64,000 bases of DNA from an uncultured Mediterraneibacter sp. (lineage in GTDB: Bacteria; Bacillota; Clostridia; Lachnospirales; Lachnospiraceae), in the NCBI GenBank assembly GCA_944381495.1, contig CALWLJ010000007.1, positions 1 through 64,000 of the forward strand, in the 5' to 3' direction. Shown piece by piece: positions 25,529-35,029 of the stretch. Numbering within the stretch: the first letter of the stretch is position 1; the number at the start of each line of letters is the position of its first letter. Both the position numbers and the translations under genes were made by a program. The notes beneath the pieces were generated by a model that worked only from the letters and a program-made list of their open reading frames with translations, searched no databases and was not told the DNA's origin.

Positions 25529-26443
25529 ATGAAAAAGTTACTGGTATCAGCGCTCTGCGTATCGGCTATTCTGCTCTGCGCGTGCTCTGCGGGAGGAGGC
25601 GCCGGCACAGGAGCGGAAGATGAAACTGCGGCCGGGGAGGAGAACAGCGCTCAGAACAGCGAAGAGGCTCAGGGAGGCGGCGAGATCATCCTTGCCACTA
25701 CTACCAGCACTCAGGACAGCGGTCTTCTGGACTATATCCTGCCTGTATTTGAGGAGGAGAGCGGCTACAGTGTGAGTGTGGTGTCTGTGGGATCTGGAGA
25801 GGCCATGACTATGGGGGAGAACGGAGAGGCGGATGTGCTTCTGGTGCATTCTCCCGAGGCAGAGGCAGAGTTCGTGGCCGGGGGCCATGCGGATGAAGAC
25901 GGCAGGATGGACGTAATGTACAATGATTTTGTCCTGATCGGGCCGAAGGATGATCCGGCAGGAATCTCCTCAGCTGCACCGGATGACGCAGAAGAAGCAT
26001 TTCGGATGATCGCTGACACGCAGTCTACTTTTATTTCCCGAAGCGACAAGTCAGGAACGCATCAAAAGGAACTGGCTGTCTGGGAAGCCTGCGGCATCCA
26101 GCCGGAAGGAGACTGGTATGTGGAGGCAGGAGCCGGGATGGGAGCAGTCCTTGAGATGACCAACGAGATGCTGGGGTACACTCTGTCCGACCGTGCCACC
26201 TGGCTGAACCTGGGGCTGGACGAGGATCTGATGATCGTCTGCGAGAAAGATCCCAGCGGGATCCTCTATAATCAGTACGGAGTGATCTGTGTGAACCCGG
26301 ACAAAAATGAAAATATAAACCACGAAGGCGCAAAAGCATTTCAGAAATGGATCGTATCCGAAGAAACTCAGGAACTGATCGGAGAGTACGGTGTGGAGGA
26401 GTACGGGAAACCTTTGTTCACACCCAATGCGGTTCAGAGCTGA
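25529..26443 (+). CDS. tupA: Tungstate-binding lipoprotein of ABC transporter
   Basis: This 304-residue periplasmic-type binding protein is anchored as a lipoprotein (signal 1-18, lipobox LCAC with Cys19). After an acidic linker, the mature part opens with LATTTSTQDSGLLD (about 53-66), the oxyanion-binding signature of TupA, and continues with SRSDKSGTHQKE and the GYTLSDRATW block, all family hallmarks. It captures tungstate for TupBC and is first in an eight-gene operon ending in a tungsten enzyme. The start at 25529 has GAGGAGG upstream. Confidence 0.93.
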   Translation: MKKLLVSALCVSAILLCACSAGGGAGTGAEDETAAGEENSAQNSEEAQGGGEIILATTTSTQDSGLLDYILPVFEEESGYSVSVVSVGSGEAMTMGENGEADVLLVHSPEAEAEFVAGGHADEDGRMDVMYNDFVLIGPKDDPAGISSAAPDDAEEAFRMIADTQSTFISRSDKSGTHQKELAVWEACGIQPEGDWYVEAGAGMGAVLEMTNEMLGYTLSDRATWLNLGLDEDLMIVCEKDPSGILYNQYGVICVNPDKNENINHEGAKAFQKWIVSEETQELIGEYGVEEYGKPLFTPNAVQS

Positions 26444-26476
26444 GACGGAACGGAAATCGGATGGAGAGTGGTACAG

Positions 26477-27175
26477 ATGGAGATTATCGTTGACGGTATC
26501 AGGGAGGCGGTCCGGCTGATCCTGTCCCTGGACGGAGAAGTGTTTGAGGTGGTGCTGCTGTCCTTGAGGGTCTCTCTTCTGTCCCTTCTGATTGCAGTTG
26601 TTTTGGGAATCCCGGCAGGACTGGCATTGGCGGGACATGAGTTCCGCGGAAAGCATGTGGTGATGAGACTGATCTATACCCTGATGGGGATGCCGCCTGT
26701 GCTCTGCGGGCTTCTGGTCTATATCATCCTGATGCGTCGGGGGCCGCTGGGCAGTCTGCGTCTGAACTATACAGTTACGGCTATGATCATTGTCCAGACG
26801 CTGCTCATTCTGCCGATCATCACGGGGCTTACCTTCAGCGCCGCAGGGGAGCGGCAGGAGAAGATCCGGTGTCTGGCCGTGACCCTGGGGGCGGATCATA
26901 TGCAGACTATGGGGCTTTATCTTTATGAACTGCGGTTTGGGCTGACCACGGCAATTGTTTCTGGCTTTTCCAGAGGAATTTCAGAGGTGGGGGCTGTGAT
27001 GATCGTTGGCGGAAATATTGACGGGAAGACACGGACTATGACCACATATATCTCTCAGCTGAAAGGCATGGGAGAGTTTGAGCGGGCGGTGGCAGTGGGC
27101 CTGATCCTTCTGGTCATTTCTTTCTTGGTAAACACACTGCTCTATAATTTTCAGAAGGAAACGGGGCGGAGATAA
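26477..27175 (+). CDS. tupB: Tungstate ABC transporter permease
   Basis: This 232-residue permease has about five membrane helices and the cytoplasmic coupling motif for the ATPase around GFSRGISEVGAVMIVGGNIDGKTRTMTT (EAA-type loop, about 163-190). It forms the tungstate channel with TupA and TupC. GTG at 26468 is an alternative start, but ATG 26477 has GGAGAG at ideal distance. The TAATG overlap with tupC couples translation. Confidence 0.92.
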   Translation: MEIIVDGIREAVRLILSLDGEVFEVVLLSLRVSLLSLLIAVVLGIPAGLALAGHEFRGKHVVMRLIYTLMGMPPVLCGLLVYIILMRRGPLGSLRLNYTVTAMIIVQTLLILPIITGLTFSAAGERQEKIRCLAVTLGADHMQTMGLYLYELRFGLTTAIVSGFSRGISEVGAVMIVGGNIDGKTRTMTTYISQLKGMGEFERAVAVGLILLVISFLVNTLLYNFQKETGRR

Positions 27176-27879
27176 TGGAGCTGGCAGTACAGAACCTGAA
27201 GAAGATCTATGGCACGCATACTGTGCTTGATATCGGGAAACTTATGCTGCCTTCCGGCAGGATCACTGCCATAGTGGGGCCAAATGGCGCGGGCAAGTCT
27301 ACATTGCTCAGTATCCTGGCAGGTCTGCTGGAGGCAGATAACGGGCAGGTCTTCTACGACGGGCAGGAGGAGATCCCGCGGGAAAGAATGACAATGGTGT
27401 TCCAGGAGCCATATCTGATCTCTTCTACTGTAGAGAAAAATATCGCCTGGCCCCTGAAGATCAGAAAGATTCCCGGACAGGAGATCAGCCGGCGGGTGAA
27501 AGGACTGGCAGGGGAACTGGGACTTGTTCCGCTCCTGAAGAGGAGAGTCAGGGGACTGTCCCTGGGAGAAGTACAGAAGACCGCCCTTGCCAGAGCCCTT
27601 TCCTTTGATCCGGAGATGCTGTTTTTGGACGAGCCATGTGCCAGCATTGATCCCAGCGCCACTCTTGAGATCGAGAGACTGCTGGCGAAACGAAAAGAGG
27701 AGTCAGGCACTACGATAGTCATTGTGACCCATGACCTGGCACAGGCCCGGAGACTGGCGGATCAGGTTGTGCTGCTCCATCGGGGGAAGGTGCTGGAAAG
27801 TGGGGAGGCGGAGAAATTTTTCTCCAGTCCCGACAGAGAAGAGACGAGGAAGTTTACGGAAGGAGGCCTGCTGATCTGA
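27175..27879 (+). CDS. tupC: Tungstate ABC transporter ATP-binding protein
   Basis: This 234-residue ABC ATPase drives tungstate uptake. Walker A GPNGAGKST (about 38-46), a Q-loop in VFQEPYL, signature LSLGEVQ (slightly different from LSGGQ) and Walker B MLFLDEP are all present, with the switch His in VTHDLA. There is no C-terminal regulatory domain like that of ModC. It overlaps tupB by one base and is followed one base later by moeA. Confidence 0.93.
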   Translation: MELAVQNLKKIYGTHTVLDIGKLMLPSGRITAIVGPNGAGKSTLLSILAGLLEADNGQVFYDGQEEIPRERMTMVFQEPYLISSTVEKNIAWPLKIRKIPGQEISRRVKGLAGELGLVPLLKRRVRGLSLGEVQKTALARALSFDPEMLFLDEPCASIDPSATLEIERLLAKRKEESGTTIVIVTHDLAQARRLADQVVLLHRGKVLESGEAEKFFSSPDREETRKFTEGGLLI

Positions 27880-27880
27880 T

Positions 27881-29167
27881 ATGAAACTGCTGAATACAGA
27901 CACATTGGAAGAAGCAAGGGAGAAGCTCTGGAAGGAAACCGCAGATATGGAGCTTGAGACATGTGAGGCGGAACTCAGGGAAGCACGGGGGCGTATCAGC
28001 AGCCGGGATATCTTCTCAGAGGAGAATATCCCGCCATTTGACAGGTCCACCATGGATGGATATGCCCTGGCGGCAGAAGAGACCTATGGAGCCGGGGAGT
28101 CGTCCCCGGTCTTTCTGCATGTATGCGGGAAGGTCAGGATCGAGGAACAGGCCGGTGCGAGCCCCGGTCCGGGAGAGGCGGTGCAGGTGCAGACTGGCTC
28201 TATGATCCCGAAGGGAGCAGATGCGGTGGTCATGGCAGAGTATACAGAGGAATATGCTCCTGGCCGGATCGTCTGCTACCGTCCGGTCAGCCCCGGGGAA
28301 AATGTGATCCGTGCAGGAGAGGACGTATATACTGGTGAGCGTATCATCTGCCGGGGGCAGCAGATTGGCGTGGGAGAGACTGGTATGCTGGCAGGCATTG
28401 GTATCCGTCGGATCCAGGTGTACCGGAAGCCAGTGGTGACCGTGATTTCTACCGGGGATGAGCTGGCAGGTGCAGGTGAGCCTCTTACAGCCGGAATGAT
28501 CCGGGATATCAATACGGATGCGCTGACAGCAGCTGCGGAATCATGTGGAATGGATGTCAGAGCGCAGATACGGATCGGAGATGAGAGGGAGAAGATATGC
28601 CATGCAGTACAGGAGGCTTCGGGAAACAGCGATATCGTTCTGATCTCCGGGGGAAGTTCCAAGGGCAGCCGGGACTTTACAGAACAGGTGCTGGAGAAAG
28701 TGACTGGTAATGTATTTACTCATGGGATCGCGCTGCGGCCCGGCAAGCCTACGATCCTTGCGTATGACAGAGAACGGAAGACTGTGATCACAGGACTTCC
28801 CGGGCATCCCATGGCTGCCGTACTGGTATTCCGGCTGGTGATCGCCCACTGGTACAGGCGGAAGACAGGGATGGACGAGCCGCTGTCTGTTCCTGCTGTG
28901 ATGGGACAGAATGTATCCAGCAATCAGGGAAGGGAGACGTGTCTGCCGGTCCGTCTGATCCGGTCATGCGAAGCGGAAAGTAATCCGGCGGAAACGGCAG
29001 CAGAAGGTCAGGACAGTCAGAAAGGTCAGGATGGATATACCGCTCTGCCGGTCTATGCCAAGTCGGGCAGTATCTCGGCGCTTGCCGGGGCGGACGCGTA
29101 TGTGATGATCCCTAGAGACAGAGAAGGATTGAAAAAAGGAGAAAGGATCTGGGCGGAACTGTTATGA
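27881..29167 (+). CDS. moeA: Molybdopterin molybdenum/tungsten-transferase MoeA
   Basis: This 428-residue MoeA/gephyrin-E protein inserts the metal oxyanion into adenylated pterin. The N-terminal FDRSTMDGYAL (about 51-61) and QTGSMIPKGADAVVM are conserved. The central MogA-like domain has STGDEL, DINTDAL, SGGSSKGSRDFTE and the RPGKP/GLPGHP motifs. Its place between tungstate uptake and a tungsten enzyme argues that it loads tungsten. An insertion of about 20 polar residues (364-385) interrupts the C-terminal domain. Start one base after tupC. Confidence 0.93.
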   Translation: MKLLNTDTLEEAREKLWKETADMELETCEAELREARGRISSRDIFSEENIPPFDRSTMDGYALAAEETYGAGESSPVFLHVCGKVRIEEQAGASPGPGEAVQVQTGSMIPKGADAVVMAEYTEEYAPGRIVCYRPVSPGENVIRAGEDVYTGERIICRGQQIGVGETGMLAGIGIRRIQVYRKPVVTVISTGDELAGAGEPLTAGMIRDINTDALTAAAESCGMDVRAQIRIGDEREKICHAVQEASGNSDIVLISGGSSKGSRDFTEQVLEKVTGNVFTHGIALRPGKPTILAYDRERKTVITGLPGHPMAAVLVFRLVIAHWYRRKTGMDEPLSVPAVMGQNVSSNQGRETCLPVRLIRSCEAESNPAETAAEGQDSQKGQDGYTALPVYAKSGSISALAGADAYVMIPRDREGLKKGERIWAELL

Positions 29168-31125
29168 AACGAAATCTGTATCTGGATGTGCAGGACAAAG
29201 AGACTGCACTGGAAAATTTTCTGAATGCGCTGGAAGGAGCCGTGCCGGACAGCGAAACCATCCCGGTCACGGAGAGTCTGGGACGGGTGACGGCGGAAGC
29301 GGTCTTTGCAAAGTGGTCCAGTCCTTCTTATAATTCATGTGCCATGGACGGGATCGCGGTGATCAGCTCTCATACAAAGGGGGCATCGGAGAACAGCCCT
29401 CTGCTGCTGAAGGAAGGGGAGGACTATCTGGAAGCGGATACCGGGGACATGATCCTGCCGCCCTATGACGCGGTCATCATGGCGGAGGAACTGATAGAGA
29501 CAGAAGAGGGGTATCAGATCATCGCACCGACACATCCCTTTGCCCATGTGCGGGCGGTGGGGGAGGATATCGTAGCCAGCGAGATGGTGCTGCCCTCCGG
29601 ACATAAGATCCGGGCTGTGGATATCTCCGCACTTCTGGCAGCAGGCGTGGGGACAGTGCTGGTGATACGGAGACCGGTGGTGGGAATCATCCCTACCGGT
29701 GACGAGATGATCAGTTATAAGGATATTACAGAGCAGGGGGAGGTAACCGGTCCCGAGGACGGTCATATCGTAGAGACCAACTCCTGGCTGTTCGAAGGAC
29801 TGGCCAGAGAGAATGGAGCTGTCGGACGGAGATACGATATTGTGCCGGACAGGCCGGAGCTTCTGGAAGAGGCTGTGATGCGGGCAGTGGAAGAGTGCGA
29901 TATCATCATAGTTAACGCCGGGTCCAGCGCAGGACGGGACGACTATGCGGTCCATGTGATCCGGAAGCAGGGGGACGTGCTGACCCACGGCGTCAGCATC
30001 AAGCCGGGCAAACCGGTGATCCTCGGAAAGGTGCAGGGAAAGCCGGTGATCGGACTCCCCGGTTATCCGGTGTCAGCGTATCTGACATTTATGGAATTCG
30101 TTGTTCCGGTGATCAACCGGTTCCTGACAGGAGAGAGTCAGCCTGCCGAGAAGGTACGGGCAAAGCTGACGAAGACAGTCATGTCCGGACTGAAATACGA
30201 GGAGTACCTGCGTGTGAAACTGGGAATAGTGGATGGAGAACTGATCGCTGCGCCGCTGAGCAGAGGCGCGGGAGCGTCCATGTCGCTGGTGAAAGCCGAC
30301 GGGTTCTGCCTGATCCCGAAAAACAGCGAAGGCGTCATGGCCCACGAAGAGGTGGAAGTCCGGCTGCTGGAAAAGCCGGAACAGATCGGGAAGACGCTTG
30401 TGGTGATCGGGAGCCATGATATCATCCTGGATGTGCTGAACGACCTGATAACTGAGGAGCACACCGGTATGCGGCTGTCCTCTACCCATGTGGGATCCAT
30501 GTCCGGTCTGATCGCTCTGAAGAAGCATGAGACCCATCTTGCGCCGTCCCATCTGCTCTGTGAGGAGGACGGAAGCTACAATGAAGCTGTGGTAAGAGAG
30601 ATATTCCCCGGGGAAAAGATGGTCATTATCAAGGGTGTCCGCCGGAGACAGGGATTTATCGTGAAGAAGGGCAATCCTCTCCACATCCGGAAGATCGCTG
30701 ACATTACGCCGGAGATCCGGTACATCAACCGGCAGAAGGGTGCCGGGACACGGGTCCTCTTTGATTATCTGCTGAAGAAGGAAAGTGTTTCCCCGGAAGA
30801 GATTCAGGGATATAAACACGAGGCAGCCACCCATATGGCAGTGGCGGTGGCGGTCCAGAAGGACAATGCGGATGTGGGTATGGGAATCTATTCCTGCGCG
30901 AAGGCGCTGGATCTGGATTTTGTGGATGTTGCCTTTGAGGAGTATGATTTTGTGACCAGAGAGGAATATCTGGATCTGCCTCTGGTACAGGAGTTCCTCC
31001 GGGTACTCAGGAGCAGTGAGTTCCGGAGAAAGCTGGAGGAACTTGGCGGATATACGGCAGAGGAGATTGGAGAAATCCAGTATATCAGATGGGGGATGAC
31101 TCCCGCCTCTACAGGCGGTGAGTGA
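29164..31125 (+). CDS. MoeA fused to a periplasmic-binding-protein-like domain
   Basis: This 653-residue protein is a second MoeA (1-410; YNSCAMDGIAV, PTGDEMI, NAGSSAGRDDY and KPGKPVILG motifs) with an added C-terminal PBP-like domain (about 420-640; VVIGSHDIILDVLNDLI, RQKGAGTRVLFDYLL, ATHMAVAVAVQKDNADVG). The added domain resembles a cytoplasmic oxyanion or pterin-binding module without signal peptide. Such fusions are common beside tungsten/molybdenum enzymes in Clostridia. The two MoeA proteins could act in sequence or separate tungsten from molybdenum (inference). ATGA overlap with moeA. Confidence 0.9.
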   Translation: MKRNLYLDVQDKETALENFLNALEGAVPDSETIPVTESLGRVTAEAVFAKWSSPSYNSCAMDGIAVISSHTKGASENSPLLLKEGEDYLEADTGDMILPPYDAVIMAEELIETEEGYQIIAPTHPFAHVRAVGEDIVASEMVLPSGHKIRAVDISALLAAGVGTVLVIRRPVVGIIPTGDEMISYKDITEQGEVTGPEDGHIVETNSWLFEGLARENGAVGRRYDIVPDRPELLEEAVMRAVEECDIIIVNAGSSAGRDDYAVHVIRKQGDVLTHGVSIKPGKPVILGKVQGKPVIGLPGYPVSAYLTFMEFVVPVINRFLTGESQPAEKVRAKLTKTVMSGLKYEEYLRVKLGIVDGELIAAPLSRGAGASMSLVKADGFCLIPKNSEGVMAHEEVEVRLLEKPEQIGKTLVVIGSHDIILDVLNDLITEEHTGMRLSSTHVGSMSGLIALKKHETHLAPSHLLCEEDGSYNEAVVREIFPGEKMVIIKGVRRRQGFIVKKGNPLHIRKIADITPEIRYINRQKGAGTRVLFDYLLKKESVSPEEIQGYKHEAATHMAVAVAVQKDNADVGMGIYSCAKALDLDFVDVAFEEYDFVTREEYLDLPLVQEFLRVLRSSEFRRKLEELGGYTAEEIGEIQYIRWGMTPASTGGE

Positions 31126-31150
31126 CAAATCAGTAAAGGAGGTGAAGACC

Positions 31151-33088
31151 ATGGCAACAGAATACGGAGGTTATATGGGGAAAGTCCTGCAGATTAATCT
31201 GACGAAACAGGAAGTGTCCGAGTATCCGTTTACCGATGAGGAGCGAAGACTTTTCATCGGCGGGAAGACTATGGCAGCGAAGATACTTGGGGATCATCTG
31301 ACGGGAAAGGAGAAGGCATTTTCCGAGGAGAACCTGCTGGTGATCACCACCGGCCCCATGACCGGATCCGGGGCGCCCAGTTCAAGCAGATTTAATATTT
31401 CTACCCTGTCGCCCCAGACCGGATATATCACATCATCCAACTGCGGCGGGCATTTCGGATACTATCTGAAGAAAGCGGGGCTGGACGCTCTGATCCTGAC
31501 GGGAAGGTGCGACCGGCCCACATGGATCGAGATCAATAATGAGAAGGTGATCTTCCATGATGCAGATGGTATCTGGGGCATGAAGACAGGAGAGACTCAG
31601 GCGGCGCTGGACGACAAACTGCGCCTGAAGAACGGCCGGGTGCGCAAGAACGGGAAGATATGCATCGGCCCGGCGGGGGAGAATCTGGTGCTCTATTCCT
31701 GTATTGTCTCCAATGAGCGTGTCTCCGGAAGAGGGGGCACGGGAGCGGTCATGGGCTGGATGCGGCTGAAGGCGGTATGCGCTTCTGGAAATAAGGAAGT
31801 ACAGGTCCATGATAAGGAGAAGATGGTGCGGCATACCCAGAAATGGTTCCGCTATCTGAGAAAGCACCCCCTGACCGGAAGCCAGCTGCCGAAGCTGGGA
31901 ACCGCAGGGCTTGTCAGCGCCATGCAGATGAAGCATATCCTCTCCACGAAGAATTACACATACGGCCAGTATGATGATTTCGAGAAGGTGAGCGGGGAGG
32001 AACTGGCGGAGAAGTATAATATCGTAAACAAAGGATGCCTGACCTGTCCCATCCGATGCGCCCGCACGGTGGAAGTCAACGGGCAGCAGGTCAAGGGACC
32101 GGAGCTGGAGACCCTGGTCCTGCTGGGCGGAGGGATCCTGAACAATGATCTGGAGTCCATTTTCAAGTGGAACTATGAACTGGACGAACTGGGACTGGAT
32201 ACCATTTCCTGCGCCAATACCATTTCCTATGCCATGGAAGCCAATGAGAAAGGGCTGTGGGATAACGGATTGAAGTTTTCGGAGACAGAAGACCTTTCAA
32301 AGATATTTGAAGACATTGCATACCGCAGGGGAATCGGTGATGAACTTGCCCAGGGGAGCAGGCGCCTGTCGGAGAAATACGGCGGAAAGGATTTCGCCAT
32401 ACATGCAAAAGGAATGGAGCTGGCAGCCTATGAGCCGAGAAAGGCTGTGGGACTGGGGCTTGGGTACGCCACCAGCAACCGGGGCGGCTGCCATCTGAAC
32501 GGCGGCTATCTGGTCATCCTGGAGGGTCTGGGGCTATCCATGGATCAGACCACTTACCATGCGAAAGGAGATCTGACTATGCTGTTCCAGGATCTGATGG
32601 AGATGATCTCCGCATCGGGACAGTGCCTGTTCACCAGCTACGCATTCTTCCCCACGCCGCTGATGAATCACCCCAACGCATGGTACACGAAGATGGTAAA
32701 CCGGATCCTGCCCTATACGGGACCGGTAGTCCGGATCATCAACAAGTTTCCGGAGATTGCCTGTTTCCATCTGCCGGTGTTCCACCACACGAAGGGGTTC
32801 GAGTACACCACCGGGATGAAGATGACATTTGGAGATTATATCCGGTGCGGAGAGCGGGGATTTAATCTGGAGCGGGAGGTGAACCGCAGGTTCGGCGTCA
32901 ACGCCAACAAGGACGCACTGCCGAAGCGGCTGACGCAGACCCTGCAGGATCCGAAAGATCCGGACTCTAAAGTTCCGCTGGAGAAGCTGAAGAAGGTGTA
33001 CTATCACGCCAGAGGCTGGGACAAGGACGGGCTTCCTGCCAAGAGACTTCTGAAGAAACTGAAGATCAGCGAGGGGGCGGATATATGA
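31151..33088 (+). CDS. aor: Tungsten-dependent aldehyde:ferredoxin oxidoreductase
   Basis: This 645-residue enzyme of the AOR family carries a tungstobispterin and one [4Fe-4S] cluster and interconverts aldehydes and carboxylic acids with ferredoxin. The cluster ligands are visible: Cys296, Cys299 and Cys303 (C-x2-C-x3-C in CLTCPIRC) and distal Cys492. The N-terminal pterin-binding part shows GGKTMAAKIL and TGPMTGSGAPSSSRFN. It is slightly longer than Pyrococcus AOR. The start at 31151 has AAAGGAGG 8 bp upstream; the ORF reaches back to 31118 but without support. Its ATGA-type overlap with the next gene couples the two. Confidence 0.93.
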   Translation: MATEYGGYMGKVLQINLTKQEVSEYPFTDEERRLFIGGKTMAAKILGDHLTGKEKAFSEENLLVITTGPMTGSGAPSSSRFNISTLSPQTGYITSSNCGGHFGYYLKKAGLDALILTGRCDRPTWIEINNEKVIFHDADGIWGMKTGETQAALDDKLRLKNGRVRKNGKICIGPAGENLVLYSCIVSNERVSGRGGTGAVMGWMRLKAVCASGNKEVQVHDKEKMVRHTQKWFRYLRKHPLTGSQLPKLGTAGLVSAMQMKHILSTKNYTYGQYDDFEKVSGEELAEKYNIVNKGCLTCPIRCARTVEVNGQQVKGPELETLVLLGGGILNNDLESIFKWNYELDELGLDTISCANTISYAMEANEKGLWDNGLKFSETEDLSKIFEDIAYRRGIGDELAQGSRRLSEKYGGKDFAIHAKGMELAAYEPRKAVGLGLGYATSNRGGCHLNGGYLVILEGLGLSMDQTTYHAKGDLTMLFQDLMEMISASGQCLFTSYAFFPTPLMNHPNAWYTKMVNRILPYTGPVVRIINKFPEIACFHLPVFHHTKGFEYTTGMKMTFGDYIRCGERGFNLEREVNRRFGVNANKDALPKRLTQTLQDPKDPDSKVPLEKLKKVYYHARGWDKDGLPAKRLLKKLKISEGADI

Positions 33089-33318
33089 TCACGGTAAAGA
33101 TATTCGGCGTGGCCCGGCTTAGGGCAGGCACCGGCACCTTTGAGTGCGATGAAAATGATGTGAAAAATGTAGACGAACTGTTGAACAGGATCCCCAATAC
33201 GACAAGGAAAGAGGCCAGGGATCTGGTCCTCCTTGTCAACGGGAAACCTGCCGGCAGAAGACACCGTCTGGAAGACGGGGATGAGGTGGTTCTGCTGGCG
33301 CCGGCGGGAGGCGGTTGA
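33085..33318 (+). CDS. MoaD/ThiS-like ubiquitin-fold sulfur carrier
   Basis: This 77-residue beta-grasp protein ends in Ala-Pro-Ala-Gly-Gly-Gly, so it has the C-terminal di-glycine tail needed for thiocarboxylation. It matches the MoaD-like proteins encoded beside AOR genes, which supply the dithiolene sulfur of the pterin. The ending has an additional Gly after GG, so it may need trimming or use the last two. Start overlaps the aor stop. No MoaE or MoeB gene is near. Confidence 0.85.
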   Translation: MITVKIFGVARLRAGTGTFECDENDVKNVDELLNRIPNTTRKEARDLVLLVNGKPAGRRHRLEDGDEVVLLAPAGGG

Positions 33319-33320
33319 AG

Positions 33321-34784
33321 ATGAAGAAGAAAAAGGAAATACCCCGGATCGATCCGGAGGCATGCGCGGGCTGTTCCGTCTGTGTGGAGAACTGTCCTAT
33401 GGACTGCATTGCTATTGAGCCTCCGAAGTTCCACGGAGATATCCGGACGATCGCCCGGGTAAATACGGCGAAATGTATCGGGTGCGGCATCTGCGCGAAG
33501 GTATGTCCCATCCGGGCCATAGAGATGCGAAGAGAAGGGAGCGTGGAGGATGCCATGAAGACAAAATGGACTGCAAAGAAAGTATTCTGCAGGGCTTTCC
33601 AGTATGTGATGAAATATGGAATGTATGTGCTGCCCTGGAGTGTGCCGAAGGTGCTGAGAGGTCCCGGATGTGTGAAGAAACTTCCTGTGTCTGTAAAGCA
33701 CAGGGGATTTCGGAAGGTGCTGATCGTGACAGACAGTACCCTGATGGATCTGGGGCTTCTTGACGGTCTGCTGGAGTCTATGAAAGAGGCGGATCTTCCC
33801 TATGTGATCTATGACGGTGTAGCCCCCAATCCTACCGATGAAAATGTAGAGTCGGGTACTGCGATCTTTAAATATAATGGCTGTGACTGTATGATCGCTT
33901 TTGGCGGAGGATCCCCGATGGACTGTGCAAAGGGAATCGGGGCGCGGATTGCCCGGCCGCGGAAAAAAGTGCGGAATCTGCAGGGGCTGTTCCGTGTGCT
34001 GAGGCCCATACCGGTGATCTTCGCCGTGCCTACGACGGCGGGAACCGGTTCGGAGACTACCATCGCCGCTGTGATCACAGAGGCGGAGACGCACCATAAG
34101 GCGTCTATGAACGATCTTTGTCTCATGCCCAGATATGCGGTGCTGGATCCGGAGCTGACAAAGGGACTGCCGCCCCAGGTGACTGCCACTACCGGAATGG
34201 ATGCGCTCTGCCATGCAGTGGAAGCCTATACAAACAATACTTATAACAGTGCGCTTGAGAAGAAAATGTGCCGGAAGGCAGTCCGTCTGATCTATGATAA
34301 TCTGTACCGGGCGTACACAGACGGCGCTGATATGGAGGCGCGGCAGAATATGCAGGAGGCGGCCTTCCTGGCGGGCCGGGCGTTTACCCGGGGATCGGTG
34401 GGATATGTCCACGCCATTGGGCATACCCTGGGCGGACTGTACGGCACCCCGCACGGGCTGGCCATGTCCATCCTTCTGCCCCATGTCATGCGGGCATATG
34501 GAAAAGCGGCTCATAACAGGCTGGCGGAGCTGTGCGATGTATGCGGCCTGGAAGCGGCAGATGACAGCGCGGCTGCAAAGGCAGAGGCATTTATCCGCTG
34601 GATTGAGGATCTGAAGGAGCAGATGAACATTCCGGACCGGCTGGATATGATCCGGGAGGAAGACATTGATCAGATTGTTGAGTGGGCGGAAAAGGAAGGC
34701 AATCCCCTCTATCCGGTGCCTGTGATCTGGAGCAGGCAGGAGTTTAAGGAGTTTATCCTGTCTCTGCGGGAAGAAGATAAATAA
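33321..34784 (+). CDS. Ferredoxin-iron alcohol dehydrogenase fusion
   Basis: This 487-residue protein joins a two-[4Fe-4S] ferredoxin domain (1-70; Cys15/18/21/25 and Cys52/55/58/62, both C-x2-C-x2-C-x3-C-Pro) to an iron-type alcohol dehydrogenase (about 95-487). The latter shows GGGSPMDCAKG, TTAGTGSE, GMDALCHAVEAY and HAIGHTLGGLYGTPHG, which carry the Asp and His metal ligands and the NAD site. The last gene of the tungsten operon, it could accept AOR electrons in its clusters and reduce the aldehyde or NAD. ATG 33321 is preferred; TTG 33315 is possible. Confidence 0.88.
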   Translation: MKKKKEIPRIDPEACAGCSVCVENCPMDCIAIEPPKFHGDIRTIARVNTAKCIGCGICAKVCPIRAIEMRREGSVEDAMKTKWTAKKVFCRAFQYVMKYGMYVLPWSVPKVLRGPGCVKKLPVSVKHRGFRKVLIVTDSTLMDLGLLDGLLESMKEADLPYVIYDGVAPNPTDENVESGTAIFKYNGCDCMIAFGGGSPMDCAKGIGARIARPRKKVRNLQGLFRVLRPIPVIFAVPTTAGTGSETTIAAVITEAETHHKASMNDLCLMPRYAVLDPELTKGLPPQVTATTGMDALCHAVEAYTNNTYNSALEKKMCRKAVRLIYDNLYRAYTDGADMEARQNMQEAAFLAGRAFTRGSVGYVHAIGHTLGGLYGTPHGLAMSILLPHVMRAYGKAAHNRLAELCDVCGLEAADDSAAAKAEAFIRWIEDLKEQMNIPDRLDMIREEDIDQIVEWAEKEGNPLYPVPVIWSRQEFKEFILSLREEDK

Positions 34785-34802
34785 AGATCAGGATCGGGCT
34801 AC

Positions 34803-34833
34803 GCCCCCGCTGCATATTGCGGCGGGGGCATCT
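34803..34833 (+). terminator. Terminator-like hairpin after the tungsten operon
   Basis: GCCCCCGC (34803-34810) pairs with GCGGGGGC (34822-34829), followed by only a weak T-containing tail, 18 bp after the operon end. Confidence 0.6.
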
Positions 34834-35029
34834 TCGTTCCGGAATCCATACCGTTTTGATGCAATGCCAGGGCAGAGCTGTTGAAACCATGGGGCCGGGC
34901 AGTGCAGGGGGAGGCGACAGAACATGTCCCCGGAAATGACAGAATATGCACAGCCGGTTGTAATTCCTGATGAAAACATTACAATAGATTCAAAAGAATT
35001 GCAGAGCAGATGCAGGAAAGAGGACGAAT

